A stretch of 64,000 nt of DNA from Thermodesulfobacteriota bacterium. Its GTDB lineage: Bacteria; Desulfobacterota; Anaeroferrophillalia; Anaeroferrophillales; Tharpellaceae. Both the position numbers and the translations under genes were made by a program. Positions 10,065-19,217 of the stretch are shown here, in pieces; position 1 is the stretch's first letter, and each line of letters opens with the position of its first letter. Below the pieces are notes generated by a model, which ran no database searches, had not been told where the DNA came from, and was given only the letters and a program-made list of their open reading frames with translations. The DNA lies in assembly GCA_024763535.1 (NCBI GenBank), contig JANTFH010000008.1, forward strand, positions 1 through 64,000, in the 5' to 3' direction.

Positions 10065-11463
10065 CGATAGGGGTGAATTCCTGGTTGAAGGCACCCGTGT
10101 AAAGAGCCCGGGGGCGGAAAATCCGGTTTTTCTGAATGTACTCCAAAACCCGGGCCGTCCAGCCCGCAACCCGGCTGACCGCAAAGAGCGGGGTGAACAT
10201 TGCCGGATCGATACCGAGACGGGTGTAGACCACGCCGGAGTAGTAATCGACATTGGGAAAAATATTTTTGTCTTGAGAAAGGGCTTCCACCACCTCATGT
10301 TCAACCTGTTCGGCCGTCGCAATCAGGTTCTGGATATCGCTGCTGCAGCCGGAACAGTGAAATTTTGCCAGAGGGCCGAGAATTCTGGCTCTGGGGTCGT
10401 AGGTGTTGTAGACCCGGTGACCGAAGCCCGGAATCTTCTCTTTTTTGTCCAGACTCTCTTTGACCCAGGCCGCGGCATTTTCCGAAGTGCCGACATTATG
10501 CAGGGTATGAAGAACCCGTTCATTGGCGCCGCCGTGCAGGGGGCCGTTTAAGGCGGCAATCCCGGAACCGACGGAGAAATAGATATCCGACATGGTCGAA
10601 GCAACCACCATTGAGGCAAAGGTGCTGGCGTTCATGCCGTGATCAGCATGGAGAATCAGAGCCACATCTAAAACCCGTTCTTCAATCGGGGTCGGCCTCC
10701 GGCCGTTCATCATGTAAAAGATGTTGCCGGCATGACTCAGCTCGTTCAAAGGCTCGTAAGGCATCAGACCGTGCCGCAACCGGGCGATCGCGGCCGTAAT
10801 TGTCGGCACGCCGGCGATCAGGTGATAACAGGCCTCAAGGCCGCTGGCATCATCGCGGTCGGATTTCCTTCTTTTTCGTGGTTTTTTCTTTTTGAATTCA
10901 TAGATGGCGCGTCTTTCACCGCTCGGTTTGGTCTCCATGGCGATCGAATCTTCATCGGCACTGATGGCGTCATCAAGGGTCGGTTTAGCCTCCTCGTGGT
11001 CCAGGCTGGTAAACTCCTGGCGCATGAAGATCGTGCCCATTCTCAAAGCCGCCATGGCGTTCATATCCTCGACCGGAAAGCTCATCAAAAGGCGCAGGGT
11101 TTTATTCATATGCCGGTAGTTGGTAAGTTTTGCCTCAAAATCACTAAGCTCCCGGCTGCTGGGCAGATAGCCGTGCAGGAGCAGGAAAGAGACCTCCTCG
11201 TAAGTTGAATAAGCGCAAAGTTCAAAGATGTCATAACCCCGGTAGGAGAGCAGGCCGGCTGAGCCGTTGACGTATCCGACCTTGGATTCACAGGCGATGG
11301 CTCCTTCTAGTCCGGGGCCGATGGTACAGTCGATCGGCCACTTGGCAGCTTTCCCGGTTGCCGCCTGTTTGCCGACGGGGCCGATCTCGGCCCGGGCTTT
11401 TGCGGCGGCATTAAGAATAAGTTCGGTAATTTCAGTTGTATCTTGATGTCTGTCGCGGTTCAT
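10054..11463 (-). CDS. gltA: Citrate synthase with a lysine/arginine-rich insertion
   Basis: '[13 protein letters not shown]', '[14 protein letters not shown]', '[12 protein letters not shown]', '[16 protein letters not shown]', '[13 protein letters not shown]'. Insert contains '[17 protein letters not shown]'. Confidence 0.9.
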   Translation of the reverse strand: MNRDRHQDTTEITELILNAAAKARAEIGPVGKQAATGKAAKWPIDCTIGPGLEGAIACESKVGYVNGSAGLLSYRGYDIFELCAYSTYEEVSFLLLHGYLPSSRELSDFEAKLTNYRHMNKTLRLLMSFPVEDMNAMAALRMGTIFMRQEFTSLDHEEAKPTLDDAISADEDSIAMETKPSGERRAIYEFKKKKPRKRRKSDRDDASGLEACYHLIAGVPTITAAIARLRHGLMPYEPLNELSHAGNIFYMMNGRRPTPIEERVLDVALILHADHGMNASTFASMVVASTMSDIYFSVGSGIAALNGPLHGGANERVLHTLHNVGTSENAAAWVKESLDKKEKIPGFGHRVYNTYDPRARILGPLAKFHCSGCSSDIQNLIATAEQVEHEVVEALSQDKNIFPNVDYYSGVVYTRLGIDPAMFTPLFAVSRVAGWTARVLEYIQKNRIFRPRALYTGAFNQEFTPIDER

Positions 11464-11624
11464 GTTATCTCTCTCCTCACACTAAATACTGATTATCACA
11501 AAGGCCGCCTCTTTTTTAATAATTGTTTCGGTCTCTGGTTTTTTCGCACTCTGTTAAAATGGCGGGCCAAAAGGGGAACTTATTATATTTTTTATGTTTT
11601 TGTCAAGTATTTATTGTTACATGA

Positions 11625-12554
11625 ATGTTTATGAATGCTATTGAAGTCATAGATCTGAAGAAAAATTACGGCTCATTACAAGCCCTGACTGGAGTTGATT
11701 TAAGCATCGCTGAGGGTGCTTTTTTCGCCCTTTTAGGGCCCAACGGAGCGGGCAAATCGACCTTGATAAATATTATTGCCGGTTTAACCCGTGCCTCTTC
11801 CGGCAGAGCCGCGATCTTGGGTCACGATGTCCGCAAAGAGTGGCGTGCGTCTCGTTATAAACTCGGGGTTGTGCCACAGGAACTGGCCTATGATCCCTTC
11901 TTTACGGTCAGAGAGATGTTGACGCTGCAGTCCGGCTATTTTGGCCTTGGTCGAGAAAATCGGCCCTGGCTGGACGAGTTGCTTAAGGCTCTCGGTCTTG
12001 AAGATAAAGCGGACACCAGCATGAACCACCTTTCCGGAGGGATGAAGCGTCGGGTTCTGATTGCTCAGGCGCTGGTGCATCGTCCGCCGGTGGTTATTCT
12101 GGATGAACCGACCGCCGGAGTTGATGTCGCTCTACGGGAACAGCTCTGGAGCTTTATCCGTTCCTTAAACCGTAAGGGACACACGATTATTCTCACGACT
12201 CACTATCTTGAAGAAGCCGAGAATATGTGCGATGAAATTGCCATTCTGGATCGCGGCCGCCTGGTAGTCAGTGCCGCCAAGGATGAGCTTTTAAGTCGCT
12301 ACAGCTGGCGTCAGCTCCGTCTGCAGCTGCTGCCGGAGAGCCGCTTCAAACTGCCGGCGGATATGGCCGCAAAACAGGAGAGTGCCCCGAAAGGTGAACT
12401 TCTGCTGCGTCTGCACCGGGAGCATGACCGCATCGATGAGGTTCTGGCCGCGCTCGAAGCCACCGGGGTGAAATTTTCAGATTTGCGAATCCATGAACCC
12501 GGTTTAACCGAGGTTTACAGCGAGCTTACCGGGGGAGGGGAGAATCATGAGTAA
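11625..12554 (+). CDS. ABC transporter ATP-binding protein (ABC-2 type exporter)
   Basis: Walker A 'GPNGAGKSTL', signature 'LSGGMKRR', Walker B 'VVILDEPTAG'. ATG at 11631 is also a possible start. Confidence 0.85.
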   Translation: MFMNAIEVIDLKKNYGSLQALTGVDLSIAEGAFFALLGPNGAGKSTLINIIAGLTRASSGRAAILGHDVRKEWRASRYKLGVVPQELAYDPFFTVREMLTLQSGYFGLGRENRPWLDELLKALGLEDKADTSMNHLSGGMKRRVLIAQALVHRPPVVILDEPTAGVDVALREQLWSFIRSLNRKGHTIILTTHYLEEAENMCDEIAILDRGRLVVSAAKDELLSRYSWRQLRLQLLPESRFKLPADMAAKQESAPKGELLLRLHREHDRIDEVLAALEATGVKFSDLRIHEPGLTEVYSELTGGGENHE

Positions 12555-13311
12555 CTTTTATGGTTTCTATACCTTGCTGGCCCGTGAAATCTGGCGTTTT
12601 CTCAAGGTTTCGATTCAGACGATATTAACCCCGGTGATTACCGTGCTGCTCTATCTGCTGATCTTCTCTTCGGTGATTTCAAAGAGTCGGCAGATGCTGC
12701 CCGGAGTCGATTACCTGACCTTTCTGATTCCCGGCCTTATGGTTATGGCGATGCTGCAGAACGCCTTTGCCAACAGCTCTTCGAGTCTGTTTCAGTCGCG
12801 GCTTAACGGTAATGTGATATTTGTTCTTTTAGCCCCGATTTCCGATTTCGAGATCTATGCCGCGTTTGTCGGCGCCGCGGTCGTCCGCGGTGCCCTGGTT
12901 GGAATCGGAGTCTGGCTGGCGGCTTTAATTTTTAGTATGGTGCCGATAAAACATCCTCTTTATGTATTTATTTTTACAATTTTCTCTACCAGTTCACTTG
13001 GTGCTCTGGGTCTGGTTTCCGCCATTATTGCCGATAAATGGGATCATATCTCCGCCTTTCAGAACTTTATTATCGTTCCCTTTTCTTTTTTAAGCGGGGT
13101 CTTTTTTTCGATTCGCGATCTGCCGCCGTTCTGGGAGAAAGCCTCCTATTTTAATCCCTTTTTCTACTTTGTCGACGGCTTCCGCTACAGCTGTCTTGGA
13201 GTCTCCGAGATGACGGTCGGTGTGAGTCTTAAAGTAAGCCTGCTTTTCTTTCTCTTAAGTTCCGCCTGGGCTCTGGCGCTATTATGGCGGGGGTCGAATC
13301 TGCGCGGTTGA
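12547..13311 (+). CDS. ABC-2 type transporter permease
   Basis: 6-TM ABC-2 permease pattern. Overlaps the ATPase gene by 8 bp. Confidence 0.85.
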   Translation: MSNFYGFYTLLAREIWRFLKVSIQTILTPVITVLLYLLIFSSVISKSRQMLPGVDYLTFLIPGLMVMAMLQNAFANSSSSLFQSRLNGNVIFVLLAPISDFEIYAAFVGAAVVRGALVGIGVWLAALIFSMVPIKHPLYVFIFTIFSTSSLGALGLVSAIIADKWDHISAFQNFIIVPFSFLSGVFFSIRDLPPFWEKASYFNPFFYFVDGFRYSCLGVSEMTVGVSLKVSLLFFLLSSAWALALLWRGSNLRG

Positions 13312-13334
13312 ATAATTCTTTTGAGCTTTTCGCA

Positions 13335-13370
13335 AAAGAGGCCCCGGAATTATTTATCCGGAGCCTCTTT
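13335..13370. terminator. Bidirectional intrinsic terminator between convergent ABC permease and clpB
   Basis: AAAGAGGCCCCGG-AATTATTTAT-CCGGAGCCTCTTT hairpin (13 bp, one mismatch) in the convergent gap. Confidence 0.7.
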
Positions 13371-13404
13371 CAGTTTGCTTTAACTGTTGTAAAATTTATT
13401 CAGC

Positions 13405-16014
13405 TTACGTATTAAATACCAGCTTATCGTTTACGACTTTTACCTCAACCGTATCGCCGTCTTTAACCTCACCGGCCATAATCGCGTAGGCCAGCGGGGT
13501 TTCAAGCAGATTTTTCAGGGCCCGCTTCAGGGGCCGGGCGCCGTAGGTCGGATCGTAGCCGGATTCGGCGATCAGGGCTATGGCTTCAGGATCAAGATTA
13601 AGTTTAATATCCTTTTCCGCCAGGCGTTGTCCCAACTCCTCAAGCTGAATTGTGATGATCTTCTCCAGATCTTTACGTTTCAAAGCGTGAAAGACGATTA
13701 TATCGTCGATCCGGTTGAGAAATTCGGGCCGGAATTCTGCTTTCATTGCTTCCAGTACGGTCTTGTTGACCCGGGCGAAACTCTCCTCCGACTCCTCTCC
13801 CGGCGCCATGTTTTCAATGATGAACTGACTGCCGATATTCGAGGTCATGATAATCACGGTGTTTTTGAAATCGACGATGCGGCCGTGTGAGTCGGTCAGG
13901 CGGCCGTCATCCAAAACCTGAAGCAGGATGTTGAAAACATCATGGTGCGCTTTTTCGATCTCATCAAAAAGAATGACCGAGTAGGGTTTGCGGCGTACCG
14001 CTTCCGTCAATTGACCGCCTTCATCATAGCCGACATAACCCGGAGGCGCCCCGATCAGCCGGGCGACCGAATGTTTCTCCATGTATTCCGACATGTCAAT
14101 CCGGGTCATATTACCTTCGTCATCGAAAAGAAATTCGGCTAGCGCTTTGGCCAACTCGGTTTTACCGACCCCGGTCGGGCCGCAGAAGATAAAACTGCCC
14201 AGCGGTCTTAAGGGGTCGTTGATACCGGCCCGGGCCCGGATTACGGCATCGGCAACCGCCTGAACGGCATCCTCCTGACCGACGACCTTCTTGTGGAGAT
14301 GCTCATTCAAATGGAGCAGCTTCTCGCGTTCTCCTTCAAGCAGTTTACTGACCGGGATACTGGTCCAGCGGCTGATGATTGCGGCGATCTCCTCTTCGTC
14401 GACAACCTCTTTTAACAGCGAGCGGCCGCTCTTCTGGATCTCCAGAATCTTGTTGCGGGCCTCTTCCCGTTGTTTCTCCAGGGTCGCCAGCCGGTCGTAT
14501 TTAAGTTCCGCCGCTTTATTTAAATCATACTCGCGTTCGGCGTGTTCGATTTTGACTTTGACCTCTTCAATCTCTTTCCCGATCCGGCGCAAATTAGCAA
14601 TCAGCTCTTTCTCCAGCTGCCAGCGGGCGGTTACGGTTTTACTTTTGCTCTGCCAATCGGCAAGTTCCTGCTCAATCTTCTCCAGCCGCAGGCGCGAGGC
14701 TTTGTCTTTGTCTCTTTTCAAGGCTTCGCGTTCGATCTCTAACTGCATGATCTTGCGGGTTATATCGTCCAGTTCACTGGGCATGCTGTCGATCTCGGTC
14801 CGCAGCCGGGCTCCGGCCTCATCAATCAGATCGATTGCCTTATCCGGCAGGAAACGGTCGTTGATATAGCGGTGCGACAGGGTCGCGGCCGCAACCAGAG
14901 CGGTATCTTTATACTGAATTCCGTGATGAACCTCATAACGCTCTTTCAAACCTCGAAGAATCGATATCGTATCGGCAACACTCGGCTGGTCAACCATAAC
15001 CGGCTGGAAACGGCGCTCTAAAGCGGCATCTTTTTCGATGTAGAGACGGTATTCATTCAAGGTAGTGGCGCCGACACAGTGGAGTTCACCCCGGGCCAGA
15101 AGCGGTTTCAAGAGGTTGCCGGCATCCATTGAACCTTCGGTTTTGCCGGCCCCGACCACCGTGTGCAGCTCATCGATAAAGAGGATGATCTCACCTTCCG
15201 CCTCTTTCACCTCGTTCAAGACCGCTTTAAGGCGCTCTTCAAATTCACCGCGGAATTTGGCCCCGGCGATAAGAGCACCCATATCTAAAGAGATCAGGCG
15301 TTTGTTTTTAAGGTTTTCGGGTACATCCTGCACGAAAATCCGCTGAGCCAGACCCTCGGCGATGGCGGTTTTCCCGACCCCGGGTTCACCGATTAAAACC
15401 GGGTTGTTTTTAGTCCGGCGCGAGAGTACCTGGATTACCCGGCGGATCTCGTCGTCGCGGCCGATTACCGGGTCAAGTTTGTCTCTGGCCGCGGCTTTGG
15501 TCAGGTCGGTGCCGTATTTCTCCAGGGCCTGATAGGTGGTCTCCGGGTTCTGTGAGGTAACCCGCTGATGACCGCGAACCTCGGTTAGAACCGAGAGCAG
15601 CTTCTCGCGGGTAATACCGAAACTATCAAAAAGTGTGGCCATGGGGTCATTATCGGTCGAAACCAGAGCTAAAAGCAGGTGCTCTACACTGACATATTCA
15701 TCCTTAAACTGTTCGGCTTCATCCTTGGCTTTGACGAAAACCTGACCTAAACGCGGGCTCATGTAGAGCTGGCCGCCGCTTCCAGCGCCGGTGACGGCCG
15801 GAATTTTGGCCAGTAGTTGTGTGGCCGCATTTTCAACCGCTCCGGTAGCGATGCCGATCTTCTCTAAAAGCCGCGGCACCAGGCCCTCGGGCTGTTCGAT
15901 AAGGGCTAAGAGCAGATGCTCGCTGTCGATCTGTTGATGGTGGCGGCGCAGAGCCAGCTCCTGGGCTGCGGCTACGGCCTCCTGACTTTTCTGGGTAAAT
16001 TTGTTGGTATCCAT
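13405..16014 (-). CDS. clpB: ATP-dependent chaperone ClpB
   Basis: Two AAA modules ('[18 protein letters not shown]', '[20 protein letters not shown]'), ClpN repeats and the middle coiled coil. Confidence 0.95.
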   Translation of the reverse strand: MDTNKFTQKSQEAVAAAQELALRRHHQQIDSEHLLLALIEQPEGLVPRLLEKIGIATGAVENAATQLLAKIPAVTGAGSGGQLYMSPRLGQVFVKAKDEAEQFKDEYVSVEHLLLALVSTDNDPMATLFDSFGITREKLLSVLTEVRGHQRVTSQNPETTYQALEKYGTDLTKAAARDKLDPVIGRDDEIRRVIQVLSRRTKNNPVLIGEPGVGKTAIAEGLAQRIFVQDVPENLKNKRLISLDMGALIAGAKFRGEFEERLKAVLNEVKEAEGEIILFIDELHTVVGAGKTEGSMDAGNLLKPLLARGELHCVGATTLNEYRLYIEKDAALERRFQPVMVDQPSVADTISILRGLKERYEVHHGIQYKDTALVAAATLSHRYINDRFLPDKAIDLIDEAGARLRTEIDSMPSELDDITRKIMQLEIEREALKRDKDKASRLRLEKIEQELADWQSKSKTVTARWQLEKELIANLRRIGKEIEEVKVKIEHAEREYDLNKAAELKYDRLATLEKQREEARNKILEIQKSGRSLLKEVVDEEEIAAIISRWTSIPVSKLLEGEREKLLHLNEHLHKKVVGQEDAVQAVADAVIRARAGINDPLRPLGSFIFCGPTGVGKTELAKALAEFLFDDEGNMTRIDMSEYMEKHSVARLIGAPPGYVGYDEGGQLTEAVRRKPYSVILFDEIEKAHHDVFNILLQVLDDGRLTDSHGRIVDFKNTVIIMTSNIGSQFIIENMAPGEESEESFARVNKTVLEAMKAEFRPEFLNRIDDIIVFHALKRKDLEKIITIQLEELGQRLAEKDIKLNLDPEAIALIAESGYDPTYGARPLKRALKNLLETPLAYAIMAGEVKDGDTVEVKVVNDKLVFNT

Positions 16015-16067
16015 ATTAAAAAAACCTCCGTTTTTATTTTTTTTGTACAGTTTAAGTAAAAATGGTC

Positions 16068-16186
16068 GTAACTATTCAGCCTGACAGCAAACCCGGGGCC
16101 GGGGGTGGCTTTTCTCCGCTAGGTGTTAAGAAAAACCACCCCCGTCCTCTCCAGAAAGACGGGATATATTTAGGTTGAATAGTTAC
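16068..16186. mobile_element. MITE-like palindromic element E1 (uninterrupted form)
   Basis: Ends GTAACTATTCAGCCTG / reverse complement GTAACTATTCAACCTA (14/16 match) enclosing a GGGGGTGG...CCACCCCC hairpin. ~119 bp. Confidence 0.65.
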
Positions 16187-16330
16187 AGATAGTCTATTAT
16201 GTATTGAGATATTATTACGAAAATATCTAAATATTTACAGCTCATTTTTCATAATCTATCTTAAAAGGTAATCATAAATTGACGGTTGTCAAGGTATCTA
16301 CTCAGTTTACGGGCTTATATAAATCTTAAA

Positions 16331-16578
16331 GTATCTATTCGGTCAAATAATATCTCCCGTCTTTTAAGGAGGGACCGGGGGTGGTTTTTCTTAAGCGGTT
16401 GCGGAAATGATTTCGTCGTTTTTCTTATGCGAGCTAGAGCCCATAAGCATTGCAACTGTTTGAGCGAAGCGAGTTTTGCAATGCGGGCGAAGCGAGTGTA
16501 AGGAAAAACAGAAATCTTAACGCCTGGCGGAGAAAATCCGCCCCCGGTCCCGGATTTACTGCCAGCCTGAAGAGTTAC
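16331..16578. mobile_element. MITE-like element E2, an inverted homologue of E1 split by structured element A
   Basis: Reverse complement of E1 aligns along both flanks: GGGGGTGGTTTTTCTTAA is identical, then after a 126-bp gap (C/A)CCT(G/A)GCGGAGAAAA(T/G)CC(G/A)CCCCCGG(T/C)CCCGG(A/G)TTT(A/G)CTG. Confidence 0.7.
16395..16515 (+). repeat. Multi-stem structured repeat, copy A (core 16404-16515), flanked by CTTAA at 16390-16394 and 16516-16520
   Basis: Outer arms TTTCGTCGTTTTTC / GGAAAAACAGAAAT; inner GCCCATAAGCATTGCAA...TTGCAATGCGGGC. Shares blocks with the copy at 19067. Confidence 0.75.
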
Positions 16579-16717
16579 AGCTTAAGAAAAATGAGCTTGA
16601 CCTTGTTCGTAGACTATGTCAAAGATAACTGAGATTGTTGTCTTTACAATCAAGCGATCTCTGTTTTGAGATTGTTGGGGTCGTTTATTCTTAACTTTCT
16701 GGTGTGGAGGTATAATT

Positions 16718-18451
16718 ATGGCTGAGAAAATTCTGCGGGTTGATATGAGTGATTTGAGCGTAAAGAGTGAATCTGTGCCAACTGCCTGGCAGGGGCTCGG
16801 CGGCCGGGCCTTGACCTCCGTTATTGTCGCTGCTGAGGTTGAACCGACCTGCCATCCGCTGGGCAAAAAAAATAAACTGGTTTTTGCTCCGGGTCTGCTC
16901 TCCGGTACCCGGGCGGCTAATTCCGGGCGCCTGTCAGCCGGAGCTAAAAGTCCGCTGACCGGAACTATCAAGGAGAGTAATTCCGGGGGAACGGCAGCCC
17001 AGCTCCTGGCCCGGATGGGGATTAAGGCCCTGATTATCGAGGGAGTTCCGACGGCTTGTCAGTTTTATGCACTTAAGGTCACCACCGACGGAGTAACTAT
17101 CACGCCGGAGAATGATCTGGTGGGCTGCGGAAATTTTGAGGTGGTGGAAAAACTCAATCTTGTGGATAACAAGGAGTGCGGGCTTATATCTATCGGTCAG
17201 GCCGGTGAGCGCCAGCAGCTGGCGGCCAATATCTCGGTAAAGGATCCGGAAGGTAAATTCCGTAGTCTGGGCCGTGGCGGTCTGGGCGCGGTAATGGGTT
17301 CCAAAGGGATTAAATATATAACTCTGGATGCCGCCGGGACTCAGAAGAGTGTGCCGCTGGCGGACAGTGATAAGTTTAAGGAAGCGGCTAAAACCTTTGC
17401 CAAGGCGCTGCTTGATCACCCGGTTTGCGGTGAGGGGTTGGGCGCTTATGGTACCAATGTTCTGGTCAATATCGTTGATGCCGTCGGTGGTCTGCCGACC
17501 AAAAATTTCCGTTACGGCCACTACGAAGATCATGAGTTGATCAGTGGCGAGAAGATGGCTGAGATGATCAGTGAACGCGGCGGCAAAGTCAAGCACGGCT
17601 GTCATGCCGGTTGTGTCATGCAGTGCTCTCAGGTCTTTGTCGACAAAAACGGTGAATATGTCACCTCGGGTTTTGAATATGAAACCATTTGGGCTCTGGG
17701 GGCTCACTGCTGTATCTCCGATCTGGATATCCTGGCTCAGGCCGACAACCTGATGGATGACATCGGTATCGACTCAATTGAGACCGCCGTGACTCTGGGT
17801 CTGGCGATGGAGGCCGGAATCATCGAGTTCGGTGACGGCCCGGGCCTGCTTAAACTTCTGGATGAGATTAAAAACGGAACCCCGGTAGGCCGTATTCTCG
17901 GCAGCGGGGCTTCAGTTACCGGTAAAGTTTACGGTCTGACCCGGGTGCCGGTAGTTAAGGACCAGGCGATTCCGGCTTACGACCCGCGTTCGGTCAAGGG
18001 TATCGGGATAACCTACTGTACCTCAACCATGGGGGCTGATCACACTATCGGCTATACGATTGCCACCAATATCCTTAAATGCGGCGGTTTTGTCGATCCT
18101 CTGCAGAAAGAAGGCCAGGTCGAGCTCTCCCGGAATCTGCAGATCGCCACCGCGGCGGTTGACAGTACCGGGCTCTGCATCTTCGTCGCTTTCGCGGTTC
18201 TGGATGATCCGACAGCGCTGCCGGCGATTGTCGATATGCTCAATGCCCGTTTCGGTATTTCCCTGACTGTAGATGATGTTACGGCTCTCGGAACCTCGGT
18301 GTTGAAGACGGAGCGCGCCTTTAATCAGGCTGCCGGTTTCACTAACGCCCATGATCGCCTGCCGGAATTTTTTACTGATGAAGTTGTTCCGCCGCATAAT
18401 GCCGTATGGGATTTCAGCGATGCTGAAATCGATGAATTCTGGAATTTCTAG
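16718..18451 (+). CDS. aor: Aldehyde ferredoxin oxidoreductase family (tungsten/molybdopterin)
   Basis: AOR-type N-terminus 'ILRVDMSDLSVKSESVPTAWQGLGGRALTS', 'GGLGAVMGSKGIKYI', 'KHGCHAGCVMQCSQVF' and 'GLCIFVAF'. Confidence 0.8.
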   Translation: MAEKILRVDMSDLSVKSESVPTAWQGLGGRALTSVIVAAEVEPTCHPLGKKNKLVFAPGLLSGTRAANSGRLSAGAKSPLTGTIKESNSGGTAAQLLARMGIKALIIEGVPTACQFYALKVTTDGVTITPENDLVGCGNFEVVEKLNLVDNKECGLISIGQAGERQQLAANISVKDPEGKFRSLGRGGLGAVMGSKGIKYITLDAAGTQKSVPLADSDKFKEAAKTFAKALLDHPVCGEGLGAYGTNVLVNIVDAVGGLPTKNFRYGHYEDHELISGEKMAEMISERGGKVKHGCHAGCVMQCSQVFVDKNGEYVTSGFEYETIWALGAHCCISDLDILAQADNLMDDIGIDSIETAVTLGLAMEAGIIEFGDGPGLLKLLDEIKNGTPVGRILGSGASVTGKVYGLTRVPVVKDQAIPAYDPRSVKGIGITYCTSTMGADHTIGYTIATNILKCGGFVDPLQKEGQVELSRNLQIATAAVDSTGLCIFVAFAVLDDPTALPAIVDMLNARFGISLTVDDVTALGTSVLKTERAFNQAAGFTNAHDRLPEFFTDEVVPPHNAVWDFSDAEIDEFWNF

Positions 18452-18499
18452 GGAACGGAAACCGGGTAGAGGGTACCCTGGAATTTCAAGCTTATTTCG

Positions 18500-18549
18500 A
18501 AGGCACGAGAAGAGTGAAATCGATCCTTATTTCACTCATCTCGTGCCTT
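18500..18549 (+). terminator. Strong stem-loop terminator downstream of aor
   Basis: AAGGCACGAGAAGAGTGAAAT-CGATCCTT-ATTTCACTCATCTCGTGCCTT: 21-bp stem with one mismatch, followed by a T-rich tract. Confidence 0.7.
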
Positions 18550-18580
18550 GTTGTATATTTATGTTTTTGTTTAACTAATT

Positions 18581-18931
18581 ATGACTAAATCTTCGAAAGA
18601 AAAAGATATTTCATATGAAATGACAGATGAAGATAAGACCATAAAAATTATGGTCGAACTCTTCTGTCGAGAGCGGCACGGGAGAGAGCGGCATGGGGGC
18701 GACTTTCTCTGTGATGAGTGCCGGGAACTGCTCGAGTATGCCCGGGCCAGGGTACGTCAATGTCCCCTCAAAGAGCAGCGAACCACCTGTGGTAAATGTG
18801 AGATTCACTGCTACAAACCGGCCATGCGGCAGCGGATACAGGAAGTGATGCGCTACGCCGGCCCCCGCATGTTCAAAGTCCATCCGCTGCTGGCCGCCAG
18901 ACACCTGCTTAAAGGCAGGGGTAAAAGTTAA
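18581..18931 (+). CDS. Nitrous-oxide-stimulated-promoter (YgbA_NO) family protein
   Basis: Cys-rich pattern 'CREL...CPLKEQRTTCGKCEIHCYKPAMRQRIQEVMRYAGPRMFKVHPLLAARHLL'. Confidence 0.75.
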   Translation: MTKSSKEKDISYEMTDEDKTIKIMVELFCRERHGRERHGGDFLCDECRELLEYARARVRQCPLKEQRTTCGKCEIHCYKPAMRQRIQEVMRYAGPRMFKVHPLLAARHLLKGRGKS

Positions 18932-19031
18932 TCAATCCCGGCTTTTGAACTTGAGGATTATCACAATAAATGTTATGTCTGGAACTCAGCGATTAAGTTT
19001 CGTTCGATGATAAATTTGTCTTCGCAGAAAT

Positions 19032-19216
19032 CCAGGGATATCTGGTGAATTTCGGGAACTTCTCGTGAAATTTCGTCGTTTTCCCCAGTGATTGGAGCCC
19101 ATGAAAATTGCTGCTGTTTGAGTGCGTCAGCACGAGTTCAGCAATTTGGGCGTAATCAGCGCTGGAAAAACAGAAATTGAGCGTACGAAGTGGATGAAAA
19201 TTACCAGATAGCCCGG
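19032..19216 (+). repeat. Multi-stem structured repeat, copy B (core 19067-19178) inside a longer imperfect inverted repeat
   Basis: AAATTTCGTCGTTTTCCCCAG...GGAGCCCATGAAAATTGCTGCTGTTTGAGTGCGTCAGCACGAGTTCAGCAATTTGGGC...CTGGAAAAACAGAAATT. Outer arms ATCTGGT (19040) / ACCAGAT (19203). Confidence 0.75.
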
Positions 19217-19217
19217 G

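Noticed and set aside
10065-10322. 86-aa N-terminal extension of the dgt ORF
   Set aside because: Overlaps the citrate synthase 3' end in another frame with Arg/Ser/Pro-rich shadow composition; ATG at 10064 gives a normal start.
13627-15346. Plus-strand ORFs opposite clpB
   Set aside because: Antisense shadows with Arg/Ser-rich composition over the highly conserved clpB.
16286-16632. ORFs 16286..16501 and 16450..16632 in the track
   Set aside because: They lie across the E2/A palindromic element and have low-complexity, non-protein-like translations. The signal is the repeat, not coding.
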